A DNA stretch of 53,213 nucleotides from Nemertoderma westbladi (taxonomy: Eukaryota > Xenacoelomorpha > Nemertodermatida > Nemertodermatidae). This document shows, in pieces, positions 1-9,752 of the stretch; the stretch's first letter is position 1; each line of letters starts with the position of its first letter. The notes under the pieces are model-generated. The model did not search any database, was not told where the DNA came from, and saw nothing but the letters and a program-made list of their open reading frames with translations. The DNA is taken from positions 1 to 53,213 of the forward strand of contig JAUCBJ010009139.1 of the NCBI GenBank assembly GCA_032718475.1, given 5' to 3'. Made by a program: the position numbers and the translations under genes.

Positions 1-878
1 ATAACTGACAGTAAAATAACAGTACAAACAATATGATTAATGCAATTAAATTAAGTGAGTATGTTAATTAGTTAGGTAAGGTTAGTTAATGAGGTAACAG
101 TTTATACTTTCGATAATTTAAGCAGTTTTACTAGAGTTCTTCCCAAAAAGCCGGTGTTATGGCGAAAATGGGAACACAACAACAGAATCATATAAAATCA
201 TATGACTACTACTACTATACGAGTATACCAAAAACTCTTATTCCACGAAGCCCCGTTCAACACAGAGGATGAGCAGTGAGATAGGAAATTCAGTTCAGTA
301 GCGCTGGGATAGGTCGAAATCAACGCCTACGCAAATTCTATTGGCCGACACGGACAGCAGGGTATAAGCTACCTCCCTAAACTAGTTGGCCGATTAAACT
401 GAGCCCAGATATCTCCGTACAGCACATCAGCCAATAAGCTGGTAGCTTGCACTATTTTAGTTATAAATCCCTTTGAGAGTATTTTAGCGACCGGGGGGGA
501 ACTGGCCAGCAAAGGCAAACGTATCAGTTATCCCACAAAAGCTTTTACACCAGGCCACCCGAAAATATTTTTGCCACAGGCAAATTATGTCGTACATGTT
601 TTTCTTTATTAATTAAATTGTACAATAATTAAATTTAGAGAGTCGACGAGATAAGGTCAGGTCTGTGTGAAATCTCCCAACCACCCCCCCCCCCCCCCCC
701 CCACCTCCCCACCCCCAAGATGTAGGAAGAATTAAAACGAAAACCCAAGAAATAGATTAAATGCAAGCTGTTATTGTGTACAGTGTTGTTGTAGGTGTCC
801 ACGTAAGCGCAGAAGCGAGGTTTACATAAAAATATATGGGGTCTTAAAATTTGTAAGGTGCCATTATCCAATTATTAA
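1..878. other. Non-coding flank with poly(C) run
   Basis: No supported gene. The region is AT-rich and contains one long C homopolymer at about 684-702. The 78-codon minus-strand frame that crosses that run (635-871) reads through a poly-glycine stretch and resembles nothing I know, so I do not call it. A short stretch near 531-548 resembles the terminal bases of the LTR at 3620-3633 and could be the remnant of another copy, but the match is too short to rely on. Confidence 0.6.
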
Positions 879-1159
879 TGTTCGCGCTTTTAGACCTTTA
901 CCAGTTTAACCTGCCAATTTTAGTTGTCCTCTTGTTTATAAATCGACTTTAGCCTTTTACCAATTACCTGGTGTATTGAAGTTACATCAGCCGAAGCCAG
1001 TCCGTGCGCGGCGTATGACCCACGGTGTGGGAGACTGGATTCTGATTCCTTGGGAATTATTGCAGTGTAGACCTACTGTATTATTCGATTGATAGCTACT
1101 ATATAATCTCTGACAACTATATTTACTTTCGGGGAAATATTAACAGTTCCTTTAGGACG

Positions 1160-1227
1160 TTGTTGTTGACAAGCCGGCACAGCATTCTTAAAAATGCAGC
1201 TGCAATGCAGCATGCCGATCCTAGTAG
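1160..1227 (+). mobile_element. 5'-truncated RTE-like LINE tail with target-site duplication
   Basis: Positions 1163-1227 match the last 65 or so bases of the LINE at 23203-25508, including the end of its coding sequence, its stop codon, the very short 3' UTR and the TAGTAG tail. The insert is flanked by TAGGACG at 1153-1159 and again at 1228-1234. The related LTR at 12444-13564 lacks the insert and has one copy of the target (one base different). This is therefore a severely 5'-truncated retrotransposition event inside the LTR. Confidence 0.88.
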
Positions 1228-1580
1228 TAGGACGTGGCGCTTTAAGTATAAAAACAGAGTTATGACTTATACTAATCACAACTAGATGGCCACAGAGTTT
1301 CGTAAATAGCGCATTCTTTAGGAGATGCTTTATTAACCTTCACACTACTTCACACTAGTTCACACTAATCTGCCGACCGTCACTGAATTTGATCATATAT
1401 AAGGAGGATTGCAACTGACACACGTAGGGATTATGAAATAGCATTTAATTCACACAAAACCACTATAATTTAAGTCGCAGTTGCTACCGGTAGACTCTAT
1501 TCCTCTTACCTCAGTAATCAATAAGATTGAGGGGTTTATGATTATTTATCGGTATTCTCCAAATATAACATCAATATCCA

Positions 1581-3167
1581 TTAACCCTATTAGTACCGGG
1601 CTATAAAATGTTGTACAAATACCGGGGGGGGGGGGGGTCATATTGACCCCCCCCCCCCCCCCTCCCCTCTAAAATCTACAAATATTTACGAACACGTCTG
1701 ATTTTTTGTTTGTACGTAGGTATCACTTGTCTGGATCCGACCGAAAAAAAACAGTTTCGAAAAAATGTACTGGGGTGGTTATATTTCAGCACCAAAATTA
1801 CAAGTAGTGCACAATTTTCACAAAATTTGAAAGTTTCATTTTCGGCTAATTATTTTTCAATACAGGTTTTTTGGGGTGCAAAATACATTGGAAAAAATTT
1901 AAAATTGATATGATTACTATAAATGGCTGTTTAGTCCTCTCTGCGTAGGAAAAAAATGAAAAAAACAAGTAACCAGCACTTTTCAGTTAGAACACAAAAT
2001 TTTGAATTCACTTATACGATACTATAAATTCACATTTTCAGGTTTTCGAGGGCGCTGATTCTAATGGAATACATTTCTAATATGCCAGATCATTGCTATT
2101 TGTATTTTTCGGCGTAATTTGGCAAATTTTGGTGCAAGCACCAAATTTCGTACCCATCACCAAAAAGTACAAGTTTGCGATGTCCAGTGCTTTTTTTATT
2201 GATTCCATCGGATTCAGAACCCTCATTAACCCGTATAACACAAGAAACAAGGTGATACTATCTACTTATCAATTTGCATGTTTTCCAAAATTTGGTGCTG
2301 GCACAACAATTTTCACCCACCGGCGAAAAATACAAGTTTGAGAACTCTTATGAAATTTTTACTGATTCCATTGAATTCAGAACCATCACAAACCCGTATA
2401 ACGCAAGAAACAAGGTGACAAAATCAATTGATATATTTGATGGTTTTCAAAATTTGGTGCTAGCACCACATTTTGCACCCACATCCGAAAAATACAAGTT
2501 TGGGATGTCTAGTTCGATAATTATATTTTCCATTGAATTCAGAACAGCCATAAACCTCTAAAAAGCAAGAAATAAATTGTCACAAGCAATTTTATATATT
2601 GAATGGATTTTCAAAATTTCGTGCTAGCACCAAAATTTGCACACAGCACCGAAAAATACAAGTTTGATACGCTTGGTGCAACTCGTATATATTTCATCGA
2701 ATCCAGAACCCCAAAAAACCCCAATTGCGTAAAAAACAAGTTTCAAACAATCAATTTACAAAATTGACTTATTTCAAAATTTGGTGCTGGCACCAAAATT
2801 TGGCACCCATCGAAAAAAACAAGTTTGAAATTTATAAATCAATTTATATGAATTCCATCCAATTTCTAACACCAAAAAACCGGTGTAAATCAAAAATAGA
2901 GATGTTACATTTCATATTTAATGAAATGTAATTTTCAAAAAACGTCTCAAAAAAAAGTGCCAAAAGTAGGGTTAAAAAATGGTGCTATAACTCGAAAAGT
3001 ACCCAATATTTTTGAAAACGGTTTTCACTACCATGAAGACAATAGATTTTTAGGAAAAGTCATAAAATTTCAGATTACCAACTGCGTTTGTTTCAGAATT
3101 ATAATAAAAAAACCACGGGGGGGGGTCATATCGACCCCCCCCCCCCCCCCGGGTTTAATAGGGTTAA
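1581..3167. mobile_element. piggyBac-type non-autonomous element (TTAA target)
   Basis: The element is bounded by TTAA on both sides (1581-1584, 3164-3167). Its inverted termini begin TTAACCCTATTA, and the CCCTA after TTAA is the hallmark of piggyBac-superfamily ends. Just inside each end lies a palindrome of the form GGGGTCATAT(T/C)GACCCC extended by long G and C runs (about 1622-1663 and 3117-3150). No transposase is present; the interior is AT-rich with a tandem repeat of about 165 bp. The paralogous LTR at 12444-13564 shows an unoccupied site near 12925-12950, which confirms the insertion. Small open frames inside (for example 1710-1913, 2274-2561, 2921-3172) are not credible genes. Mobilisation would have needed a transposase supplied from elsewhere. 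Confidence 0.85.
2093..2830. repeat. About 165-bp degenerate tandem repeat inside the TTAA element
   Basis: The motif AAATTTGGTGCTGGCACC, followed by an ACCCA-containing stretch and then AAAAATACAAGTTTG, recurs near 2163, 2326, 2486, 2654 and 2815, spaced about 160-168 bases. Between them, variants of ATTGAATTCAGAACC and AACCCGTATAACGCAAGAAACAAG also recur in register. About four and a half diverged copies are visible. Confidence 0.75.
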
Positions 3168-3710
3168 TATAACAACAATTAAGACTATAAACAGAAGTAA
3201 AATAATGTGGTGAACAGTCAGTAATCAGTATGTGTTACTTATGCAGTTATGAAATGAAATGAGCAATGAGAAATGTTAATAGATTTACGTTCATATAACC
3301 AAGGACATCTGATGTTCCTAGGCCAAAGTCTGAAACTTCCGTTCAGAAGCACAGAATCCTGAGTTGGTTCTGATTCTCAGAAAATAGTAAACAAAGACCA
3401 TAATGCATTGCGCGAGTTTCTATAGGTTTCTGTTAGCTGTAAAGTGAAAATTGCTCTGATTGGCTGAATAAGACAGAACAAAGAACTTCCACGTACACAA
3501 AGAATCAGCTGACAGATTTTGTCATCTTGGTTCTAATTCCTTCCCATCGCGTAGTTGGATAAATTTAGGGCTATTTTAGAGTATTCTGCGCATTGCGTAA
3601 AAATGACTTGTTATGTCCGCAAAAGCTTTTACACTGCTCCCAGAAAATGGGATTTAAGTCTATAAAATATAAAAATCACAGTTTCTAAAATACAAAAATA
3701 CTCTAAACTA

Positions 3711-6700
3711 TTAGTCCTTCTTTCGTGAACGGCGTTTACGAAGTTTTTTGAGGCTAGTAAGAGTCCTTTTCTCTTTGGGGCGAGCCACTTTACTAGGAGG
3801 GCTATAACTCCTGGGTGAGGGTTGCAATACAATTGCATCGGAAGGTTTCGGATTACGGTCGGTGTATCCGCCGGTCGAGGTACCCGGTTGATCGATATCA
3901 ACCTCAGTGGAACGAGGTCGAACAACCTTTAGAGTGCGTTTCAGGACAGCAGCTCTTACTGGTCCCTGTCGGGTCGTTTGCACGAGAGCGGTAGGTTGAC
4001 CGTGAGTAGTGAGAAATTTCCTCGGTTTGATGGTTCTTTCCAACTCGCGTTCTCTGGCTCTATATTCATATGGTCGTCTATGAACTTCTTGTAGCTCTGG
4101 ATGCGAGTTTATGAACAAGTCACCATATTCCGGATCTTGACGGATGAAGTTGATCAAGTTATAGGAATTCAGGTTGTTAGGATTAATATTCCTAAGATAC
4201 TTGCGAACAAATTTAGTTGAAATATTCTCGCCAACACGCTTCATCAGCTCGTAGCTAGGAGTGCGAGATTTTTGCTCGACGGAAGCAAAGAGATAGGGGT
4301 GAAACGCATAGACTCCTTCATAAGCACGTCCAGGATAGTATCGATGACGTGATTCGCAATGGAGATCCGCGTTAGCTTCCCAAGCTCTGATATAACGCAG
4401 GGCAACCATTTCGTCTACGCTTTCTAGATCTCGGTTGAAAGGGCAATCGAAACTTGCGTGTCCTTTAAACTGACAATGATGACATTGAGTCATAAATTGA
4501 GGACAGACTGCGAAGATGTGTAGATTATTGAGTCTACAATACGCACAATAAATCTCCATAGCAGGTTGATCTTTAAAGTAGGAGCAGGGTACGCTGGAGT
4601 CCACCGGGGTAAAGTGATCTCGTGATGCGCATAATCGGCAACGTTTCCTAGAAACATAATTGGCATGCCGATAATCGTATGCTGTGAGACATTGTGGACC
4701 TTGATACCATTCCAGCACATAATCATTGTCGCTGCTCCTGGGCGCTGTGGGTTGAATCTCCTCAGACTCCAAGCAAATTGGTTCGTCTTCCAATTGCATA
4801 GCTGAGGTAGGTGTAGCTGTTTCTTCAAGTGAACCCACTGTTTGAACTTCCACAATAGAATAACCCGTGGGAATTTGGGGTCTTTGTATGACAGATGAAT
4901 GTAAGTTCTGTATACAAACGTCCTTAAAAATAGCGAATCCAGCGCTGTCCAACTTCTCAGCAGCTGAGTCTCTTAAGCTGAGCTTGGTTAAAGCGCGGTC
5001 TTTGAACTGACTATCCACATTGCGGAACGGAGTCAGAAAACGCCTAAAGCATTCAAATCGGATGAATTTATTGTGTTCATCTAGCTTGGCGAGTTTGGTT
5101 CCAAGCAGTAAGGGATGAGCGCGTATAGTGCAACTGCACACATCGGCTAGCCAACCGGCAAGTGCGGCGTTCTCGAAGATAGTGTATATAGCTAATGAGG
5201 GGCGGAGTGGAACACTCATAAAGCTATAGACGACGCCAGGTGCGGTTAATGGTCCGTCAAAGTATAATCGAGAATAATGATCTCCATATACTTGTTGGTA
5301 GCTGACAGGGTTTCCGACTTTGAAATTCCATCCGTATTCTTGGAAGGCAAGATGTCCGATAGAGGTTCGTTGTACTTTATTGATTCCGCTTGATGTATTA
5401 GCATACATAGTTCGGAAGAAGCCTCGACCTTCTGCCCATGGTGCAATCAGCTGGGTATCTACGAAAGGATATGGGATATTCTCCATATTTCTGAAGTCAT
5501 TTTGGAGATCTCCATAAACAGCTGAGCCGATTTTAAGGATTCTCTCGTCAAACAGCATCTCGAGCACTGGCTGGGGTAGCATCGATCCATCTATACCCAT
5601 GGCCGGTTTGCGCTCGGTATCGGTAACATAACGCTGCGCGAGTTCGAATTGTCCATGTCGGAGTTTCTTTTGTATCTCGGTGAGAGTCTCAAAAGAATAA
5701 TCGATCACGTCGGAACACGCTCGAGTAAACACATGGGTAGAACCAGCTAGTCCACGTATGTGTATCATTCGCGTAGTTCCCAGTTCTCCAACCGGAACGC
5801 TACCTTCGTTATCGTAAGTGACAACTCCATACATTTCGATAACGTTAAGAGTTTCGTTCCACTCTTTGGTGGCGTTTTCTATGGTCATACCCACCGGATG
5901 CCATAAGGTGGCGCGTTCGCTTGCGTTAGGTAGATCGCTATACTTCAGATAATGTGTAGTATAAGTCTCTGCATCTCCATATCGCTGTATTCTCTCTTCC
6001 TCGAATAATACGTCGAGATTCCAATGGACTAATCGAGTTTTAATAAATCCATCGAGATTATACGGAGGCATTATGTCTTTTTCTATTCTTGAAACATTAT
6101 AAGGTTTTCTAAATGAGTTTACTTTAACCAATTGATCTAGATGTTTCTGTAGTTGTTCGAGTTCGACAAGATCTAGGGGGTTTATCAGTGGTAGAAACCT
6201 TAAACTGTGCGTAGGATCTTCCGGTTTCACCATATAATATTGAGTTAAATTGACATAATAGGGGTGGTCTTTGATCCCATAAAATGAGTTCGGTAAAGGT
6301 CTAGCGCGTAGGTTGACCTCGTGTACCATACGACGGACAAGATCCGCTCGATTGTCCGGAGGTTCAACGAGTATACCGTCGACACGAGCGGCCTCGATTG
6401 GCGGACGTTGTAACATAGGAGCGTCAGCGATAAGATCTCTAGATCTTAAGTTGATATCAACCGGTTGGGGTTGTACCGTGGCGAAGAGTTTGTCTCCGAA
6501 ATGGGGAACCATCGAAGGATGAATGATGGTTTTGGAATAGAGATCAGTCATAAGGATTTGAGCTTCTGGTTGGGCTAAAGCTGCTTCTTCTCTCTCATCC
6601 ATTTCGATGTGCTTCTCCTCGAGCTGATTTTCCTCCGCTTGTCGTTGGAAGCGTTCGTCCAAAAACTCTTGTAGAGAGTAGGTTCGTCCAAGTTCGATAT

Positions 6701-7109
6701 CTTCTTCGAGATTCTGGATTTCCCGATCGAACTGGGGTAAAGCTAATTCTTTTACCGCTTGGACTTGTTGTTGCAATTTACGTTTGTCTAAACAATCGTA
6801 GGTTCCTTTTCCGATCTTTTGTCGAATAGCGTCTAACGCGTTTCGTACAACGCTCTCCTCCACCTCGGTGACGGGTTGTATCGGGGTCAAACCGGGATGA
6901 TTATACGGGTTGAATGGTGATATTAGATGTCCGCGTCCCAATCCGGCTAGGTAGGATGGGCCTATATCTAGGGAGCCCACAACCGGAGTGCCACCGACTA
7001 ATTGTTCGGGTAACACTAGAACTTTGAACAATGAATATAACTCAGGAGGATCCGTCATACTATTAGGATCAAGATTCTGAGGTCTCACCAGGGAATGAGG
7101 AGGTCTGAC
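3711..7109 (-). CDS. Large Gag-like protein with three zinc knuckles (retroelement)
   Basis: The frame is open for more than 1,100 codons. The first Met in it is at 7058, giving 1,115 residues, but the frame is open back to a TAG at 7110-7112. Numbering from that Met, three Cys/His clusters lie at about 807-825 (CRLC...H...C), 838-852 (CAYC-X5-H-X4-C) and 859-872 (CHHC-X4-H-X4-C, a canonical CCHC knuckle). Residues 60-160 are rich in Glu and Gln and probably form a coiled coil. The C terminus is strongly basic (KKLRKRRSRKK), fitting nucleic-acid binding. Three knuckles near the C terminus match the nucleocapsid layout of BEL/Pao Gags. I do not recognise the N-terminal 800 residues, and the protein is unusually long for a Gag. 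Intactness over this length contrasts with the decayed pol upstream. No protease or RT follows it; LTR copy 1 begins 78 bases after the stop. Confidence 0.6.
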   Translation of the reverse strand, partial: VRPPHSLVRPQNLDPNSMTDPPELYSLFKVLVLPEQLVGGTPVVGSLDIGPSYLAGLGRGHLISPFNPYNHPGLTPIQPVTEVEESVVRNALDAIRQKIGKGTYDCLDKRKLQQQVQAVKELALPQFDREIQNLEEDIELGRTYSLQEFLDERFQRQAEENQLEEKHIEMDEREEAALAQPEAQILMTDLYSKTIIHPSMVPHFGDKLFATVQPQPVDINLRSRDLIADAPMLQRPPIEAARVDGILVEPPDNRADLVRRMVHEVNLRARPLPNSFYGIKDHPYYVNLTQYYMVKPEDPTHSLRFLPLINPLDLVELEQLQKHLDQLVKVNSFRKPYNVSRIEKDIMPPYNLDGFIKTRLVHWNLDVLFEEERIQRYGDAETYTTHYLKYSDLPNASERATLWHPVGMTIENATKEWNETLNVIEMYGVVTYDNEGSVPVGELGTTRMIHIRGLAGSTHVFTRACSDVIDYSFETLTEIQKKLRHGQFELAQRYVTDTERKPAMGIDGSMLPQPVLEMLFDERILKIGSAVYGDLQNDFRNMENIPYPFVDTQLIAPWAEGRGFFRTMYANTSSGINKVQRTSIGHLAFQEYGWNFKVGNPVSYQQVYGDHYSRLYFDGPLTAPGVVYSFMSVPLRPSLAIYTIFENAALAGWLADVCSCTIRAHPLLLGTKLAKLDEHNKFIRFECFRRFLTPFRNVDSQFKDRALTKLSLRDSAAEKLDSAGFAIFKDVCIQNLHSSVIQRPQIPTGYSIVEVQTVGSLEETATPTSAMQLEDEPICLESEEIQPTAPRSSDNDYVLEWYQGPQCLTAYDYRHANYVSRKRCRLCASRDHFTPVDSSVPCSYFKDQPAMEIYCAYCRLNNLHIFAVCPQFMTQCHHCQFKGHASFDCPFNRDLESVDEMVALRYIRAWEANADLHCESRHRYYPGRAYEGVYAFHPYLFASVEQKSRTPSYELMKRVGENISTKFVRKYLRNINPNNLNSYNLINFIRQDPEYGDLFINSHPELQEVHRRPYEYRARERELERTIKPRKFLTTHGQPTALVQTTRQGPVRAAVLKRTLKVVRPRSTEVDIDQPGTSTGGYTDRNPKPSDAIVLQPSPRSYSPPSKVARPKEKRTLTSLKKLRKRRSRKKD

Positions 7110-7748
7110 CTAGTATTCCGGAACTCTGATCATAGGTTTATTTAAGGATCGTTTGAGTCGAGCGAGCGTAGGTGATACGTCGAACAAGTTTCGCTCGAAA
7201 CTCCCGTAAGTATAGCGAGTAAAACTGTGTTTAGCGCAACGTCTCCGTGGATGTTTATGTCTTTCCGTTTGTTGGTTGGGTCTAGAGCATTCATCGCAGT
7301 AATACCAAAGACGCACGTCTTGTAGGGGAAACGCTGGTGATCTTTCTCCAGTTTTACAATATTCCTCCATCTGTTCGAAGCTATCCGGTACAACAGGTAG
7401 CAGTCGATCAGCGGTAAGATACATCATAGTGAAATAGAGTCGTTTGAGTTCTATCATAGGGTTATGATGTATACCTTGAGGATATCGAGTTTCTAGATTT
7501 TGTTGACTGGCTACATTGAGATATGTTTCTCTCAAGAATTCCAAATATTCGTTGAAGTCACTGCGTTTATCCGGCTCTTCAACATCTTCTCTTTCGAGTC
7601 GGTTTCGAATAGAATTTTCATGTTCTATTCTCAGTTTATCATTCCGACTCCGCTGGGTATGATATTTAAATATAATCATTTCCCTTTCGGTGTCTACATC
7701 ATCCGTGTTGTGTAAATCGATAGGATGACCAGTAGTTAAGAAGTCCAT
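7110..7748 (-). CDS. Gag-like upstream segment, ends at an in-frame TAG
   Basis: This is a 212-residue frame with an ATG at 7748. It ends in TAG at 7112-7110 and is in the same frame as the next, much longer reading frame, with no other stop between them. It is highly charged and contains a possible metal site (CDEC, then a His/Arg-rich stretch and CAKH) at about residues 151-174. Its start overlaps the end of the preceding segment by 13 bases. The likeliest reading is that it is part of the same Gag-like protein, interrupted by one nonsense mutation; programmed readthrough of the UAG is the alternative. I do not recognise a family. Confidence 0.55.
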   Translation of the reverse strand: MDFLTTGHPIDLHNTDDVDTEREMIIFKYHTQRSRNDKLRIEHENSIRNRLEREDVEEPDKRSDFNEYLEFLRETYLNVASQQNLETRYPQGIHHNPMIELKRLYFTMMYLTADRLLPVVPDSFEQMEEYCKTGERSPAFPLQDVRLWYYCDECSRPNQQTERHKHPRRRCAKHSFTRYTYGSFERNLFDVSPTLARLKRSLNKPMIRVPEY

Positions 7749-7973
7749 ATACGATTATACGTACCATTATGATGCATATAGCGAGCGGTGAATTTTCTAT
7801 AGTCCAATTCACGCGTGAGCTGTTCCTTTGACATTGGCGGTTCGATATAACGGCCATCGTTATACCGTAGTATGTTGACTAGCGTCGCCGCTTATTAAAC
7901 TATCAACAAACGCTTGCAATGGTAGGGTATATCGCTCCCTGATACCAAGATCATCTTCTAATAACTCAGTCAT
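7736..7973 (-). pseudogene. Frameshifted N-terminal end of the Gag-like protein
   Basis: A frame opening with ATG at 7973 runs 37 codons (beginning MTELLEDDLG) to TAA at 7860-7862. A second frame takes over just before that stop and continues with protein-like composition (contains NDGRYIEPPMSKEQL) to a TAA at 7736-7738, overlapping the next segment by 13 bases. The hand-over between frames within about 30 bases suggests small indels in a once continuous coding region rather than three separate genes. The ATG lies about 120 bases downstream of the primer-binding-site-like motif, a normal leader length for an LTR element. Confidence 0.45.
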
Positions 7974-8090
7974 AGCTGCTATATGAGTTTATCGATATTA
8001 TAATTAATAATATTTAGGCCAGCGGTCATCGCTGCCTTCCCCTCAGTGCCCCCGGACAGCGCAAGATCCTCAGCGCTGATGTACTGTCGT

Positions 8091-8107
8091 CGCTGTGCCC
8101 GTCGCCA
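8091..8107 (-). other. Putative primer-binding site
   Basis: On the minus strand this reads TGGCGACGGGCACAGCG, starting with the TGG expected opposite a tRNA 3' CCA end and resembling the TGGCGAC-type primer sites of many arthropod LTR elements. It lies immediately inside the presumed end of the LTR at about 8109 and upstream of the Gag-like start. I have not identified the primer tRNA. Confidence 0.45.
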
Positions 8108-8108
8108 A

Positions 8109-9736
8109 CGTAGTAGCTACACAACGACAACAATAACCAGCGCAAGTCACTCCACTGTCCGTCCCAAGGGCTTAGATTTACTGGAGGTACTTGCTATAGA
8201 GGCAGGGTAACTTTCACAACTGCGACTCGCTACTGTAAACACACTTTAGTAGTAACATTCACCTATAAATACACAAATTCCACATTCCTGTCACAATTTG
8301 TACAAATTCGGGCCATTTGTCCGTTAGTCAAATGCCTTCCAGAATGCCACATTATTATTATGTATCCCTGGATACTAGCAGGGTGCTATTTATTCCGCAT
8401 GCTATTCAATGGGGCAAGCTTTCTATTGTTCTTTTAACTCGCTTCTAATTCTAGCGTGGTTGTTGCTATGGTGACATTATTGAAAGCTAGCGGTAGAATT
8501 AGGGTAATTCTCATGCATACAGATCTGGGATGCTATTTAATAGTAATTCTTTAATTGTCAATATTCCCCTTATACATGATTTTATGAATTTTATCGGCTA
8601 TTGACTGTACACTGGAGATTCTCTCACACTAATATACTTAATAGGGTGAATCTCCGCTCCCATGATCTATTAATTAATGGAATTTTGGGAATGTTATAAA
8701 TTGTACAAATGACAATTTATCAAATTCATGAGAGGATATGAATTTAAAATTTATTCCCGTGAATTTTATTATTTGATATTAAATAGACACAATTTTATTC
8801 CAGAACATGTCTGGGGACTAGGATCCTTAATTCTAGAAATTTTGTCTTTTTAAGAGTATCGGTAAGTGCTACGATATCTTAATCGACTAGAATTTTAGAG
8901 GATCGAAAATTTTAACAGATTTTGATTTATAGATTTTCTAGAGTCAATTTATTAGCATTTACTCTATTGTAACATTTGTTTTAACAGATTTTATAAATAT
9001 TTATTAAATATTTAATATTTAAGATGGGCACCGATTTATTCCAGAACATGCCTGGGGACGTTAACCACTGATTCTAGAATTTTGTCTTTCAAGTATATCG
9101 GTGGGTGCCGCAATATCTTAATCGACTAGAATTTCAGATGGTCAAAGGGTTTAACAGATTTATTTGAAGATTCATTAACAGATTTGTTTGCTAACATTAT
9201 TAATATTAATAATGTTTGTTAATATTTTTGAACTTCAATGCTACTGTTAAATGAACATCATTCTACTATATGTATTATTTAATATACGGTATGAGAGCAA
9301 TATTGCATGAAGCAATGTCAGTGAGAAGAGGCAAGTCGTTTCCAAGGTCTACTCAGAGCTTGGTTTAGCCGAGAAACGAGGATCTGAACTTTGCATTCCT
9401 AATACTCTACTTACCAATAATACTTGACTATAGTAGGGGCGGTATTGTACTTTTAATAAGTATGGACATTTCATCTTACTGTAGTCACGTATTTATAGTA
9501 TGATACGGACAGTAAGGAAAGAGAAAATGAATTATTTCTTGCCGTTAAACGAAATATATTATACAAAGTAATTAAGTAATAAACACGAATATATTGCACT
9601 AATCTACTGAATAATCGTTAAAATATTATTCTACTAAATAAAATTAAAGAAAACGATTATAATAATAAAATTACGTAATAATACATACATAAATATAAAA
9701 ATAAAAATAAAAAATATAAAATAATGTAGTCACACA
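8109..9736 (-). mobile_element. Putative LTR between pol and the Gag-like region
   Basis: Read on the minus strand, the pol remnant ends at 9753. It is followed by a purine-rich TTTGGAGTGGG (9747-9737) and then TGTGTGAC, a plausible polypurine tract and LTR start. The other end, just before the primer-site-like motif, reads CTACTACG where an intact LTR would end in CA, so one terminal change has to be assumed. A TATAAATAC box lies at 9497-9489. The sequence is AT-rich, has no long open frame, contains a 241-bp tandem duplication, and is unrelated to the LTR family at 879 and 12444. A second LTR in the window for comparison is lacking, so this is inference from context. Confidence 0.45.
8782..9240. 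repeat. Tandem duplication with a period of about 241 bp
   Basis: The stretch containing TTATTCCAGAACATG, then CTGGGGAC, then TTCTAGAA and ATATCTTAATCGACTAGAATTT occurs at about 8797-8905 and again at about 9037-9140, offset by 241 bases. The two units are moderately diverged and both end in AT-rich sequence with TTTAACAGATTT. Confidence 0.8.
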
Positions 9737-9752
9737 CCCACTCCAAACGCTG

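Larger units (their letters stand above)
879..3633 (-). mobile_element. LTR copy 1, carrying two nested insertions
   Basis: This is a retrotransposon long terminal repeat of about 1.1 kb once the nested insertions at 1160-1227 and 1581-3167 are removed. It aligns in inverted orientation to the uninterrupted copy at 12444-13564 over its whole length, with moderate divergence. Both copies end in TG...CA. Orientation is taken from a TATATA box followed about 65 bases later by AATAAA, seen best in the other copy and retained here on the minus strand near 1391 and 1331. The flanking pentamers (ATTAA at 874-878, CTGCT at 3634-3638) do not match, so this is not a simple solo LTR. The Gag-like frame upstream ends 78 bases before it, after a weakly purine-rich GGGAGCAG. 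It may be the 3' LTR of an element whose other LTR is gone, or a recombinant. Confidence 0.75.

Noticed and set aside
60-100. TTAGG telomere-like repeat
   Set aside because: Only scattered TTAG/GTTAG words, not a tandem TTAGG array.
1710-3172. Short frames inside the TTAA element
   Set aside because: AT-rich repeat with no family resemblance; the frames follow the 165-bp repeat.
3711-7973. Integrated large DNA virus segment (for example a crustacean nimavirus relative)
   Set aside because: Overlapping short frames first suggested a compact virus, but the zinc knuckles, primer-site-like motif and neighbouring LTR fit a retroelement better, and I recognise no viral core gene.
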